Shown piece by piece: positions 8,556 through 19,415 of a stretch of DNA of 64,000 nucleotides (position 1 is its first letter; each line of letters opens with the position of its first letter). The DNA lies in NCBI GenBank assembly GCA_004366385.1, contig SIRU01000051.1:78671-142670 (forward strand), in the 5' to 3' direction. The translations under genes were made by a program, and so were the position numbers. The stretch comes from Actinomycetota bacterium. GTDB lineage: Bacteria > Actinomycetota > Thermoleophilia > Gaiellales > Gaiellaceae. Under the pieces are notes generated by a model that was given only the letters and a program-made list of their open reading frames with translations, ran no database searches and was not told the DNA's origin.

Positions 8556-8963
8556 TCAGGCGTCACGATCCATCGCGACCGCGAGCCGACGAGCGAGCTC
8601 CCGCAGCATCGTCAGCGCGAACGCGGGCTCCGACTCGATCAGCGCGAGCGCCTCGTCGCGCGGGATCGCCAGCGCGCGCACCTCGGTCGCGGCACGGACA
8701 CGCGCGACGCGCTCGGTCTCGGGGTTCAGCAACGCCAGCTCGCCCACGAAGTCCGACCGCTGGAGCTCCACCGAGGAGCCGCGCGCCTCGATCGCCACCG
8801 CGCCGTCGAGGACGACGAACATCCCCGAGCCGGGGTCGCCGGGCAGCGCGAGCACCTGCCCCGGCTCGCACTCGACGACGCCGGCGCAGTCGGCGATGCG
8901 CGCAAGCCCCTCGTCGCTCACGCCGGCGAAGAGCTCCAGCTCCCGAAGTTCGTCCACGCTCAC
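8556..8963 (-). CDS. Cyclic nucleotide-binding domain protein
   Basis: This 135-residue protein is a single cNMP-binding domain of the CRP/PKA type with no DNA-binding or other output domain. Visible hallmarks are the PGQVLALPGDPGSGMFVVLDG beta roll (positions about 34-54) and the phosphate-binding cassette region DFVGELALLNPETERVARV, which has the conserved G-E-L/A-L pattern. A C-terminal helix (MLRELARRLAVAMDRDA) follows. The arginine expected after the E-L-A-L loop is present, so ligand binding is plausible. The start GTG at 8961-8963 is 12 nt downstream of the helicase stop, so the two genes are probably co-transcribed. The partner through which it signals is unknown. Confidence 0.85.
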   Translation of the reverse strand: MSVDELRELELFAGVSDEGLARIADCAGVVECEPGQVLALPGDPGSGMFVVLDGAVAIEARGSSVELQRSDFVGELALLNPETERVARVRAATEVRALAIPRDEALALIESEPAFALTMLRELARRLAVAMDRDA

Positions 8964-8975
8964 CGCAGCTTCATA

Positions 8976-10628
8976 TCACGCGCGCGAGGCGATGCCGGCG
9001 CAGCGGTCGCAGAGCGGGAACCACGGCGCGGTCGAGCGGCCGCAGGAGCGGCAGCGGCCGAGCGTCGGCGACTCGACCTCGAGCCGGAGCCTGGCGACCA
9101 CGCGCTCCGCGGCTGCCACCTCGAGCGCGGCAGCACGCTCCATCGTCACGCCGCCGACGCCCGGGTACTGGAGCGCGAACCAGCGGAGGATGCTGGCCTC
9201 GCGGCCGGCCTGCTCGGCCTCCTCCAGCGACGAGTCGCGGAGGCGCGCGGTGTCGAGGAGGAACGTGAGGTGCGGCCGCGCGACGCGGTCGCCCGCGATC
9301 GCGAGCGCCAGCGTGGCGAGCAGCTCGAGGTTGTCCTCGTCCACGGGGGCGTTGACGAGCGTCCACGTGTCCTCGAGCCCGAGCCGGCGGCCGCGCTCGC
9401 GGAGGCGCTTCTGCACGGCGTCGAGCCGGGCGCGGAGCGGCTGGAGCGACTCGACCGCGAGCCAGCTCTCGAACGCCCACTCCCTCAGGGCGACCCGGTG
9501 CCACGCCACGAGCGCCGCGTCGAGGTCGCGCGGGTCGTCGACGCCGAGATCGGAGAGCCGAGGACGGATCCGCGCCTCGTCCACGATCCGGTAGCCACGC
9601 AGACCGTCGCCGACCGCGACATGAGGCTCGAGCGCGGACTCGACGAGGCCCGGGTCCGCAGTCCCCCAGCCGAGCCCGGCGAGCACGCCGACGTGGCCGC
9701 GCTCGACGAGGCCGAAGCGCCCGGCGCGGCCGGCGATCTGCGCGATCTCCCATGGGAGCAGGTTGCGCCGCGACTCGCCGTCGTACTTCGTGGTCTCCGC
9801 GAAGAGCAGCGTCTCGCACGGGAGGTTCACGCCGTGCCCGAGGACGTCGGTCGCGACGCAGACGTCCGCCGCGCCGGAGAGGAAGCGGTCGATCTCCTCG
9901 CGCCGCGACGCGAGCGGCATCGCGCCGTAGAGCACGGCGACGCGGCCGGGGTGCAGGCGGTTCACCTCCCCTGCGAGCGCGAGCACGGCCTTGCGGCTGA
10001 ACGCGACGACGACCGTGCCCGTGCCGAGTGAGCGCAGCGTCCGCTCGCCGACGAACTCGAGCGGGAGCTTCCGCTCGAAGAGCCGGAGCTCCGCCTCCGG
10101 GAACGCGCGCTCGACGAGAGGCAGCGCGTCGACGGCGCCGAGAAGGCGGATCTCGCGGAAGTCGCCCGCGAGCAGCAGCCGCGTCCACGCCGAGCCGCGC
10201 TCCTCGTCGTCGGCCCACTGGATCTCGTCGAGGACGAGGAGCTCACCGCGTTGCGGCGCCATCTCGACCGTCGTCGCGAGGATCGGCGCGTGCTCGTTGA
10301 CGCGCTCCTCGCCGGTGATCAGGCCGACGCTCTCGGCGCCGACCCGGTCGGCGAGGCGGCGGTGCGCCTCCTGCGCGAGCATGCGCAGCGGGCCGGCATA
10401 GACGCCGCGTCCCGCCTCGGCGAGCTCCTCGAGCGCGGCGTGCGTCTTCCCGGAGTTCGTCGGGCCGAGATGCGCGACGACGCGGTCGGGCTCGTGCGTG
10501 CGCGACGGCAAGGTGATCTCGATGCGGCGCTCGGCCTGCCGGACGACGGCCGTCGGCCGGCGCCGCTCGGCGCGCTGGGAGCGGGACGGCCGCTTCTGGC
10601 GGCCGCGGGGAGGGCGGCGGTGGCGCAT
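8976..10628 (-). CDS. SUV3-like DExH RNA helicase with C-terminal zinc ribbon
   Basis: This 550-residue superfamily 2 helicase most resembles the SUV3 family, best known from mitochondrial RNA degradosomes. Walker A is GPTNSGKT (55-62), motif II is DEIQ (134-137), and motif VI is QIAGRAGR (297-304). An extended C-terminal helical region follows, ending in a zinc-ribbon-like CRSC...CDRC (C526, C529, C540, C543). The N-terminal 30 residues are very basic and may bind RNA. The ATG at 10628 is the start. It sits just upstream of the cNMP-binding protein gene. The RNA target and any nuclease partner are not visible here. Confidence 0.85.
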   Translation of the reverse strand: MRHRRPPRGRQKRPSRSQRAERRRPTAVVRQAERRIEITLPSRTHEPDRVVAHLGPTNSGKTHAALEELAEAGRGVYAGPLRMLAQEAHRRLADRVGAESVGLITGEERVNEHAPILATTVEMAPQRGELLVLDEIQWADDEERGSAWTRLLLAGDFREIRLLGAVDALPLVERAFPEAELRLFERKLPLEFVGERTLRSLGTGTVVVAFSRKAVLALAGEVNRLHPGRVAVLYGAMPLASRREEIDRFLSGAADVCVATDVLGHGVNLPCETLLFAETTKYDGESRRNLLPWEIAQIAGRAGRFGLVERGHVGVLAGLGWGTADPGLVESALEPHVAVGDGLRGYRIVDEARIRPRLSDLGVDDPRDLDAALVAWHRVALREWAFESWLAVESLQPLRARLDAVQKRLRERGRRLGLEDTWTLVNAPVDEDNLELLATLALAIAGDRVARPHLTFLLDTARLRDSSLEEAEQAGREASILRWFALQYPGVGGVTMERAAALEVAAAERVVARLRLEVESPTLGRCRSCGRSTAPWFPLCDRCAGIASRA

Positions 10629-10668
10629 CGCGGCACGGTACAGCGCAGAGCTTCCAGTTCTGCCGGTA

Positions 10669-10689
10669 GGGGCGAGGCTCGCCTCGCCC
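10669..10689. repeat. GGGGCGAGGC palindrome (family A) downstream of ftsX
   Basis: This inverted repeat GGGCGAGGC / GCCTCGCCC with a two-base centre lies 8 nt beyond the ftsX stop and 40 nt from the helicase start. It matches the copies at 4275, 8532 and 57314. It probably ends the prfB-ftsE-ftsX transcript, although T-rich sequence is lacking. Confidence 0.65.
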
Positions 10690-10697
10690 TGGCGACC

Positions 10698-11576
10698 TCA
10701 GACCCTGAGGAACCGGCGGAGCGTGAGACCGGAGCCGAGCGCGCCGATCGCGAGGCCGACGAGGATGAGCAGCCCCGCGGTGTACGAGAAGGCGAGCGCG
10801 CGCACGTCGGGGTCGTCCTGGATGTGCCCGACGATGGACGGCACGGCGAGCTCGCGCCCGAGGAAGAGCAGCACGACCGCCGCCAGCGAGCCCACGAGCC
10901 CCGTCAGCACGCCCTCGAGCATGAACGGCCCGCGGACGAACCAGTTCGTCGCCCCGACGAGCTTCATGACCTCGATCTCGCGCCTGCGCGCGAAGATCGA
11001 GAGCCGGATCGTGTTCGAGATGAGGATCGTCGAGGCTGCGAGCAGCACGATCACGACCACGAGGAACACGACCTGGATCGCGCGGGCGATCTGGAGGATG
11101 CGGCTCGACACCTCCTTGCCGTGGCTCACCTCGTCGACCGCGGCGAGCTTCGACTCCTGGACGGACGCCGCGATCGCCGCCGTGTCCTCGCCGCGCGTCG
11201 GCACGACGTCGAACGAGGCGGGCAGCGGGTTGGACGCGAGGTTCTCGGTCAGCTCCGGCGCGCGCTTGCGCATGATCGCGAGCGCCTTCTTCTTCGAGAT
11301 GAACTCGATGCCCCCGGGCTTCACGCGGTTGTCCGACTCGAGGAAGACGCGGAGCTCGTTGATCTGCTCGGTCGTCGCCGAGTCCGCGATGAAGACGTGC
11401 ACGGCGAGCTCGCGCTTCTTGTCGTCCGACCACGACACGAGCCAGGTGCCGATGCCGATGAAGACCCCGATCAGGAACATCCCGACGAGCACCGAGACGG
11501 CGGAGGCGAACGTCGTCGAGAGGTTGGCGCCGATCGACCGGAACGCCTCCGAGAAGAGAAGGCGGACCCGCATCAC
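10698..11576 (-). CDS. ftsX: Cell division protein FtsX
   Basis: FtsX is the membrane partner of FtsE and transmits ATP-driven signals to extracellular peptidoglycan hydrolases at the septum. The 292-residue protein has the expected four-segment layout. A first membrane helix lies near residues 24-45, followed by an extracellular domain of about 130 residues. Three C-terminal helices follow (about 170-190, 220-243 and 265-285). The signature RREIEVMKLVGATNWFVRGP lies between helices 2 and 3. The GTG at 11576 overlaps the ftsE stop by 4 nt, and the next codon is an ATG that could also start it. It is translationally coupled to ftsE. Confidence 0.95.
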   Translation of the reverse strand: MMRVRLLFSEAFRSIGANLSTTFASAVSVLVGMFLIGVFIGIGTWLVSWSDDKKRELAVHVFIADSATTEQINELRVFLESDNRVKPGGIEFISKKKALAIMRKRAPELTENLASNPLPASFDVVPTRGEDTAAIAASVQESKLAAVDEVSHGKEVSSRILQIARAIQVVFLVVVIVLLAASTILISNTIRLSIFARRREIEVMKLVGATNWFVRGPFMLEGVLTGLVGSLAAVVLLFLGRELAVPSIVGHIQDDPDVRALAFSYTAGLLILVGLAIGALGSGLTLRRFLRV

Positions 11577-12427
11577 TCCTCCGCGTACCCTCCGCGCCGC
11601 TCGTCGCGCACGAGCTTCCCGTGCTCGAGGGCGATGACGCGGCGACGCATCTTGTCCACCATCTCGCGGTCGTGCGTGACCATGAGGATCGTCGTGCCGG
11701 TCCGGCTGATCCGGTAGAGGAGCTGCATGATCCCGACCGAGGTGTCGGGGTCGAGGTTCCCGGTCGGCTCGTCGCAGACGAGCAGCGGCGGGTGGTTGAC
11801 GAACGCGCGCGCGATCGAGACGCGCTGCTGCTCGCCGCCCGAGAGCTCCTCCGGCCGCGAGTTCATCTTGTGCGCGAGCCCGACGAGGTTCAGCACCTCG
11901 GGCACCTTCTTGCGGATCTGCGCGTTGGACTGGCCCTGCACCCGCAGCGCGTACGCGATGTTCTCGGCGGCGGTGCGGTTCGGGAGGAGCTTGAAGTCCT
12001 GGAACACGCAGCCGACGTTCCGGCGGAGGAGCGGCACCTTCGAGCGCTTGAGGCGGCCGAGATCGCGCCCGCCGACGACGATGCGCCCCTCGGTCGGCTC
12101 GAGCTCCTTGAGGATGAGCCTGATCACCGTCGACTTGCCGGACCCCGAGGCGCCGACGACGAACACGAACTCGCCCTTCTCGATCGTGAAGGAGACGCCC
12201 TCGAGTGCCGTCACACCGGGCTCGTAGACCTTCTTCACGTCCTCGAACACGATCATCGACATGCCGCCGGGCTCGGCGGCGGCCGGGAACGGGGTGACGC
12301 CGTTCTCGGGCTCGGCAAGGGCGGTCATTGGCACGTCACTTCGGGGGTCGTCCAGCACCGGGCGAAGATGAGTCATAGCCGAGACCGGCTGCTCCGGCTC
12401 AGGAGAGGAGCCGATTGTAGCTGACAC
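11573..12427 (-). CDS. ftsE: Cell division ATP-binding protein FtsE
   Basis: This ABC-type ATPase works with FtsX. Walker A is GASGSGKST, the signature is LSGGEQQR, Walker B is LLVCDEPTGNLD, and the switch region is MVTHD. From the GTG at 12425-12427 the protein has 284 residues, about 55 more than usual FtsE. The extra N-terminal part is low-complexity (Pro, Glu, Ala). The ATG at 12260-12262, giving MSMIVFEDVKKVYEPG, starts exactly where normal FtsE proteins begin and is a strong alternative. The upstream GTG is only 2 nt after the prfB stop, which favours coupling. It forms one operon with prfB and ftsX. Confidence 0.94.
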   Translation of the reverse strand: MSATIGSSPEPEQPVSAMTHLRPVLDDPRSDVPMTALAEPENGVTPFPAAAEPGGMSMIVFEDVKKVYEPGVTALEGVSFTIEKGEFVFVVGASGSGKSTVIRLILKELEPTEGRIVVGGRDLGRLKRSKVPLLRRNVGCVFQDFKLLPNRTAAENIAYALRVQGQSNAQIRKKVPEVLNLVGLAHKMNSRPEELSGGEQQRVSIARAFVNHPPLLVCDEPTGNLDPDTSVGIMQLLYRISRTGTTILMVTHDREMVDKMRRRVIALEHGKLVRDERRGGYAEE

Positions 12428-12429
12428 TC

Positions 12430-13534
12430 CTACACCACCTTCCCCGCTGCCTTGGCGAGCAGGTACGAGTGGACGAAGCCGTCGAGGGCGCCGTCGAGGA
12501 CGGACTGCGCGTTCCCGACCTCGTGGTCGGTGCGATGGTCCTTCACCAGCTGGTAGGGGTGGAGCACGTAGCTGCGGATTTGACTCCCGAACCCGATGTC
12601 CTGCGCCGCGCCGCGCTCCTTCGCCAGCTCGGCCTCGCGCCGCTCCTCCTCAAGCTCGGCGAGCCGCGAGCGCAGCAGCCGCAGCGCCGTCCGCTTGTTC
12701 GAGAGCTGCGAGCGCTCGTTCTGGCACTGGACGACGATCCCGGTCGGGAAGTGCGTGATGCGGACGGCCGAGTCGGTCTTGTTCACGTGTTGGCCTCCCG
12801 CCCCGCTGGAACGGTACGTGTCGACCCGGATCTCGGACTCGTCGATCTCGATCGGCGCGTCCTCCGGGAGCAGCGGGGAGACGACGACCTGCGCGAACGC
12901 TGTGTGCCGCCGGTGCGACGCGTCGAACGGCGAGAGCCGCACGAGCCGGTGGACGCCGCGCTCGGCCTTGAGGATCCCGTACGCGTTCTCGCCGCGCACC
13001 TCGACGGTGGTGGACTTGAGGCCGGCCTCCTCCCCCGGGCTCGCCTCGAGCACTTCGGTCTGGAACCCCCGGTCCGCCGCCCAGCGCAGGTACATCCGCA
13101 GCAGCATCTCCGCCCAGTCCTGCGCGTCGGTGCCTCCCGTGCCGGCGTGGATCTCGAGGATCGCGTCGCCCGCGTCGTACTCGCCGGTGAAGAGCGCGTC
13201 CTCCTGCACGCGCGCGAGCTCGCCCTCGAGCGTGTCGAGACTCTCCGCGAGCTCCTCTCCGAGATCCTCGCCGAGCTCGCTCAGCTCCCGTGCGTCCTCG
13301 TACTCCCGGTGCAGCTTCTCGTACCGCTCCAGCCGCTTCGTCACGCGCGAGTGCTCGGTGGAGATGCGCGCGGCCTCCGCCTGGTCGTCCCAGAACCCGG
13401 GCGCGCCCATCGCCTCCTCGAGCGCGGCGCGGCGCGTCGCTAGGCCGTCCGGGTCAAAGGTAATCACGGACCCACGCGAGTTGGGCCCCGATCTCCTCGA
13501 GCCTCTGGTCCAGGCTCTGTGCCGTCTCGGCCAT
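12430..13534 (-). CDS. prfB: Peptide chain release factor 2, expressed by programmed +1 frameshift
   Basis: RF2 releases peptides at UGA and UAA. The first frame starts at ATG 13532-13534 and runs 26 codons to CTT then TGA (13454-13456). Slipping one base on CTT-T continues in the frame reading DPDGLATRRAALEEAM and gives a 367-residue product. The slippery CTTTGAC is the universal prfB site. Downstream are the RF2 specificity tripeptide SPF (in VRLSPFDASH) and the catalytic GGQ in SSGAGGQHVNKTDSAV. A purine-rich element (GTGGGT) precedes the site, but it lies further away than in Escherichia coli. The UGA acts as an autoregulatory sensor of RF2 level, so this is not a pseudogene. The TAG stop at 12430-12432 lies 2 nt before the possible ftsE start. 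Confidence 0.95.
13453..13470 (-). promoter_or_regulatory. Programmed +1 ribosomal frameshift site of prfB
   Basis: The minus strand reads GTGATTACCTTTGACC here. The in-frame codons are GAT TAC CTT TGA C. Peptidyl-tRNA on CTT re-pairs with TTT and GAC becomes the next codon. CTT TGA C is the conserved prfB recoding signal. The last pre-shift codon is codon 26 and the UGA is codon 27. Confidence 0.92.
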
Positions 13535-13574
13535 GCGCAAGAGGGTAGCGGGCCGCGGAGTCGGACCCGGCCGT

Positions 13575-13718
13575 CCACGCGGCTACAGTCACGCCACGCG
13601 GACGCTGCGCGAAGCCGCCGACTACGACGCCGTGATGGTCTCGCCGGATGAGGGCGAGCGGATCGTCGGTCTCGCCGGCCGCTTCGTCACGGCCGTCGCC
13701 TCGATGCTCGAACAGTGA
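13575..13718 (+). pseudogene. Fragment of a HEPN/UPF0332-type domain gene
   Basis: This 47-codon stretch ends in TGA at 13716-13718. It reads TRTLREAADYDAVMV, then GERIVGLAGRFVTAVASMLEQ. The pattern LR..ADY, a short linker, then A..F...V...L matches the C-terminal helices of HEPN-domain (UPF0332) proteins, which often pair with nucleotidyltransferase toxins or antitoxins. The N-terminal two thirds of the domain, including any RNase motif, is missing, and the region upstream is the divergent start of prfB. Codon use is normal for this genome, so it looks like a recent remnant. The family match rests on a short pattern and could be coincidence. Confidence 0.4.
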
Positions 13719-13755
13719 GGCCGGCCAGGCGGTCATTGTGCTCCGCCACGCGCGG

Positions 13756-14412
13756 TCACCTGGTGGAACCGGGCTGAGCGGCAACCCGACTCCGCCCGCG
13801 CAGGAGGTCGCGCAGTAGCAGGCAGCCGGCGAGCCAGGCGAGGCCGAGGCACCAGCCGGCCACGACGTCCGTGACGAAGTGGACGCCGAGGACGACGCGC
13901 GAGAGGCCGATCGCGACGCCGAGGGCCGCCGTGAGCGACCACAGCCACGCACGCGGCCGTCCCGGCGGCATGCGCTCGCTCGCGAGGATGACGAGCGCGC
14001 CGAGGCTGGCGACGCCCGCCATCGCGTGGCCGCTCGGGAAGGCAGCGGAGGCCGGCAGGGCGACCGCGCTCCCGAAGTCCGGGCGCGGCCGGTCGAAGAC
14101 CTCCTTCAGGAGCATCACGGCGAGCTGAGACCCGAGGAAGGCGGTGAGGAAGAAGCCGAGGTCGACCCAGGCGCGCTCGCGGACGAGGAGCACGCCGGCC
14201 ACGATCCCGAGCGCGGTCAGCCCGACCCACCCTCCGAGCCACGAGAACGGACGCGCTGCCCACTCGAGCGCCACGGGCATGCTCGACGCGGCCCAGGAAG
14301 CGGTCTCCTCGTCGACCGTCGCCAGCGGCTCGTGCTCGTAACCGAGGGCGAGGAGGGCGAAGCCCAGGATCCCGAGGGCGAGGACGACGAGGTGCGCGCG
14401 GGCAGATCCCAA
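13756..14412 (-). CDS. PAP2-superfamily membrane phosphatase
   Basis: This 218-residue integral membrane protein has all three motifs of the type 2 phosphatidic acid phosphatase superfamily. They are KEVFDRPRP (K-x6-RP), PSGH in AAFPSGHAMAG, and SRVVLGVHFVTDV (SR-x5-H-x3-D). Five or six membrane helices are visible. Such enzymes dephosphorylate lipid phosphates, for example undecaprenyl pyrophosphate or phosphatidylglycerophosphate, on the outer membrane face. The exact substrate cannot be told. The start is a TTG at 14410-14412 with no obvious ribosome binding site. It separates secA from prfB, which are adjacent in many related genomes. Confidence 0.88.
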   Translation of the reverse strand: MGSARAHLVVLALGILGFALLALGYEHEPLATVDEETASWAASSMPVALEWAARPFSWLGGWVGLTALGIVAGVLLVRERAWVDLGFFLTAFLGSQLAVMLLKEVFDRPRPDFGSAVALPASAAFPSGHAMAGVASLGALVILASERMPPGRPRAWLWSLTAALGVAIGLSRVVLGVHFVTDVVAGWCLGLAWLAGCLLLRDLLRGRSRVAAQPGSTR

Positions 14413-14500
14413 GTCGGGATCAGGCTAGAGCGTGGCCCCCCGGTCGCGGTGCTCGTCGGCACGTCGCACCCTCGTCGTTCGCGCGTCGGATGCGCTCCGC

Positions 14501-14597
14501 GGCCGGAGGCCGGCTTCGCCGGCCGGGAGGTCGAGCGCGGTCAACCGGTCGCTGCGGCGAAGGAGGGGGCACGTGGGGGAACCATGGGTTCCCCCAC
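14501..14597. repeat. Dispersed intergenic repeat with terminal palindrome, copy 1
   Basis: This segment is related over its length to 22216-22316. Both contain a CCGG-rich inverted repeat, then GGGAGG-CGAGCGCGG, then a GAAGGAGGGGGC stretch. Both finish with a near-perfect palindrome GTGGGGGAACC / GGGTTCCCCCAC (here 14573-14597). The palindrome ends 2 nt before the secA stop on the minus strand, so it may be the secA terminator. A dispersed repeat or MITE-like element is an alternative. Confidence 0.65.
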
Positions 14598-14599
14598 GA

Positions 14600-17254
<2,655 letters not shown>

Positions 17255-17404
17255 GGGCGAAGGGTAGCGGGTGACGGGCCCGGTCCCGGGCAGCCGTCGT
17301 CGACGTCGGTAGAACTCCGCAGTCACCGACCGTGACGTCGCCGATGGCGGTGGCCCGGCGAGGGCGTACGGTCGAGTCGGATCATCACGAAGGAGGCATC
17401 GGGT

Positions 17405-18490
17405 ATGGCCCGGCAGCGCGGGCGCCGAGGGTTGGCCGTGTCGGCGGTCGTCCTCTTGGCCGTCGCCGCCGCCGCGAGCGGCGCGGCGGCGCTGAAGCCG
17501 ACCCAGAGCTTCGCCGTCCGGCACAACGTGCAGGACCTCGTCGTCTCCGGCGGCTCGGTCGCCTGGGCGCACGCACCCGGGACCGCGCAGTTCCCGCCGG
17601 TCGGCGACCAGGGCACGTGCGGCCGCGTGGGGCTGTGGATCCCGCGCACGAAGCAGCGGTGGACCTTCCGCCCGACGATCGAGCGCTCGTGCTACGACGC
17701 CGCGAGCACGGGCCAGGGGGTCTGGGACGTCTCCGTCGCCACGCGGCGCCTGCTCTGGGTCGAGTACGAGGGCGGCAACTTCCGCGACTGGTGGCTCGTC
17801 ACGGCGACGACCACGAAGCGCACGCCGCAGCGCATCCAGCACGTGAACGAAGAGGCGGACTCCACGCCGCCGTTCGTCGTCGGGCCCGGAACGCCCGCCG
17901 GCGTCCCGTACGCGCTGAACGACCGCGTCGTCTACCTCGGCGAGAAGGGGACAGCGCTCTTCAGCGTCCAGCTCGGAGGCGCGGTGCGAGCGGTCACGGC
18001 CGGGCTCGGGCCGCGCGGCATCCGCGTCGCGGCGCTGCTCGACAACGGCACGGTGGTCGGCCTCGATGCGCGAGGGCGCGTCGTCGAGACGATCCCCGCG
18101 AAGGGCGCCGTCGCCGCGATCCGTGTCTCCGGCCTCGGCATCGCCGTCCAGCGCGGGACGATGCTTCGCGGCGGGTACGGCACCCCGGTCGCGTACCCGA
18201 AGGTCACGGTCGGGACGCGCGTCGTGCGGCTGCCCTCGGGTGCCGCGATGCTCGACGTCGCCCAGGGCCGCGTCCTCTGGACGACCAGCGGTTGGAGGCG
18301 AGGCGCGCGTGGTGGCTGGGAGTGGAAGGCGGGTCACCTCGGCGTCACCGTGATCGCCACCGGCAAGAGCACGCGGCTCGTGAAGAGCACCGGCGTGACG
18401 CCCGTCCTCGGTGCGCTCGGGCAGACGGGCCTCGCGTGGTCGACCGGCCACGTCCTCCATTGGCGCGCCGGAGTCGTGCCGAGCCGTTAG
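17405..18490 (+). CDS. Secreted protein of unknown function, possible beta-propeller
   Basis: This 361-residue protein has an N-terminal signal peptide (RGRRGLAVSAVVLLAVAAAASGAAA). The mature part is rich in short strand-like repeats such as DLVVSGGSVAWAHAP, DVSVATRRLLWVEYEGG, DVAQGRVLWTTSG and ALGQTGLAWSTG. These spaced G-x-V-x-W patterns are typical of WD/PQQ-like propeller blades, but no family signature is clear. The ATG at 17405 has GAAGGAGG 9 nt upstream. It is divergent from secA and converges with the next gene, overlapping its stop by 4 nt (18487-18490). Confidence 0.75.
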   Translation: MARQRGRRGLAVSAVVLLAVAAAASGAAALKPTQSFAVRHNVQDLVVSGGSVAWAHAPGTAQFPPVGDQGTCGRVGLWIPRTKQRWTFRPTIERSCYDAASTGQGVWDVSVATRRLLWVEYEGGNFRDWWLVTATTTKRTPQRIQHVNEEADSTPPFVVGPGTPAGVPYALNDRVVYLGEKGTALFSVQLGGAVRAVTAGLGPRGIRVAALLDNGTVVGLDARGRVVETIPAKGAVAAIRVSGLGIAVQRGTMLRGGYGTPVAYPKVTVGTRVVRLPSGAAMLDVAQGRVLWTTSGWRRGARGGWEWKAGHLGVTVIATGKSTRLVKSTGVTPVLGALGQTGLAWSTGHVLHWRAGVVPSR

Positions 18491-18969
18491 AGCGGCAGGA
18501 CGGAGATCTCGAAGAGGTCTCCGGCGAGGCGGTGGGCGTGGGCCGCGTAGCGGCCTTGCTCGCGCTCCTCGGCCAACTGCCGGAGCGCGGGCGCGTGCGA
18601 CTCGCCGACCGGCGCGCCGTCGACGAGCAGCGCGAGCGTCGTGCCGTCCCACGTCAGCTCGAGGTCCTGGCCCTCGGGGTCGGGATCGAGGCGCGCGACC
18701 TCGATCGCGCTCGCGCCCACCGCCCAGAACTCGTCCCGCCGGACCGCGACGCCGCGGTACGGGCGCTCGATCGCCTCGTCGAGCGCGGCGGCGAACGCCG
18801 TCGCGTCGGCGCCCTCCGAGAACAGCCGCCCGTCCGGGAGGGCGACGAACTCGACCTCCTCCCCGGGCGTGCCCGGCGCGTCGGCGACGGCGATGGCGTC
18901 CCACTCGCGCTGGCGCGGGAGGCCGGTGATGCCTGCGGGGAGCCAGCGCTTCCCGGGATCGACGGGCAT
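18487..18969 (-). CDS. Conserved hypothetical protein downstream of hpf
   Basis: This 160-residue soluble protein starts at ATG 18967-18969 behind a strong GAGGGGGGAGCGC ribosome binding site. It lies only 11 nt after the hpf stop, so the two genes are almost certainly co-transcribed. The sequence has an alternating alpha/beta pattern (EEVEFVALPDGRLF, RGVAVRRDEFWAVGASAIEV, LELTWDGTTLALLVDG, DLFEISVLPL) and is acidic. No catalytic motif or known family is recognised. Operon position suggests a link to ribosome hibernation or competence genes, but this is only context. Confidence 0.75.
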   Translation of the reverse strand: MPVDPGKRWLPAGITGLPRQREWDAIAVADAPGTPGEEVEFVALPDGRLFSEGADATAFAAALDEAIERPYRGVAVRRDEFWAVGASAIEVARLDPDPEGQDLELTWDGTTLALLVDGAPVGESHAPALRQLAEEREQGRYAAHAHRLAGDLFEISVLPL

Positions 18970-18980
18970 GCGCTCCCCCC

Positions 18981-19379
18981 TCAGGCCGCGGCCTCGCCGT
19001 CGCCCGCGGCGAGCTCCTCCGCGATCTGCTCGACGGGAACGGGCTCGGGCTCCTCGCGCTGGCGGGCGTCCCGGCGCGGCTTCTCGACACGCTTGTCGCG
19101 GTAGCGCTCGATCTGCCGTTCGAGCTTCTCGACGAGGACGTCGATTGCCGCCTCGTACGTCGCCGCGGCCTCGCGGGCGACGATGTTCGGGCCCTTCGTG
19201 TACACGATCGCCTCCGCCCAGTGGCCGTTCGCGATGGACGGGTTCTTCTCGCGCCCGAGGGTCACCTCGACGAGCGTGTCTGGGTACAGGCGACGCTCGA
19301 GCTTGCCGAGCCGCTTCTCCGCGTACGCCTTGACGGCGTCGGTGAGCGAGTCGTTGACGGCCTTCACCTGGAGTCTCAT
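18981..19379 (-). CDS. hpf: Ribosome hibernation/stalling factor, HPF/RaiA (S30AE) family
   Basis: This 132-residue protein belongs to the S30AE family. These factors bind the 30S decoding centre and store ribosomes as inactive particles in stationary phase. Family features are the beta-alpha-beta start RLQVKAVNDSLTDAVKAYAEKRL, the KLERRLYP segment, the HWAEAIVYTKGPNIVAREAAATYEAAIDVLVEKLERQIERY core and a basic KRVEKPRRD stretch. A long acidic tail follows. The C-terminal dimerisation domain of long-form HPF is missing, so this is a short form. The start is ATG 19377-19379 with GGAAGGGG upstream. It lies between comF and a small hypothetical gene. Confidence 0.92.
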   Translation of the reverse strand: MRLQVKAVNDSLTDAVKAYAEKRLGKLERRLYPDTLVEVTLGREKNPSIANGHWAEAIVYTKGPNIVAREAAATYEAAIDVLVEKLERQIERYRDKRVEKPRRDARQREEPEPVPVEQIAEELAAGDGEAAA

Positions 19380-19415
19380 CGGCGCCCCTTCCGGTTCGAG
19401 GACCTCGCCCGCAAT

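Noticed and set aside
13454..13456. prfB as a pseudogene because of the in-frame TGA
   Set aside because: CTT TGA C is the conserved recoding site and the rest of RF2 is intact in the +1 frame.
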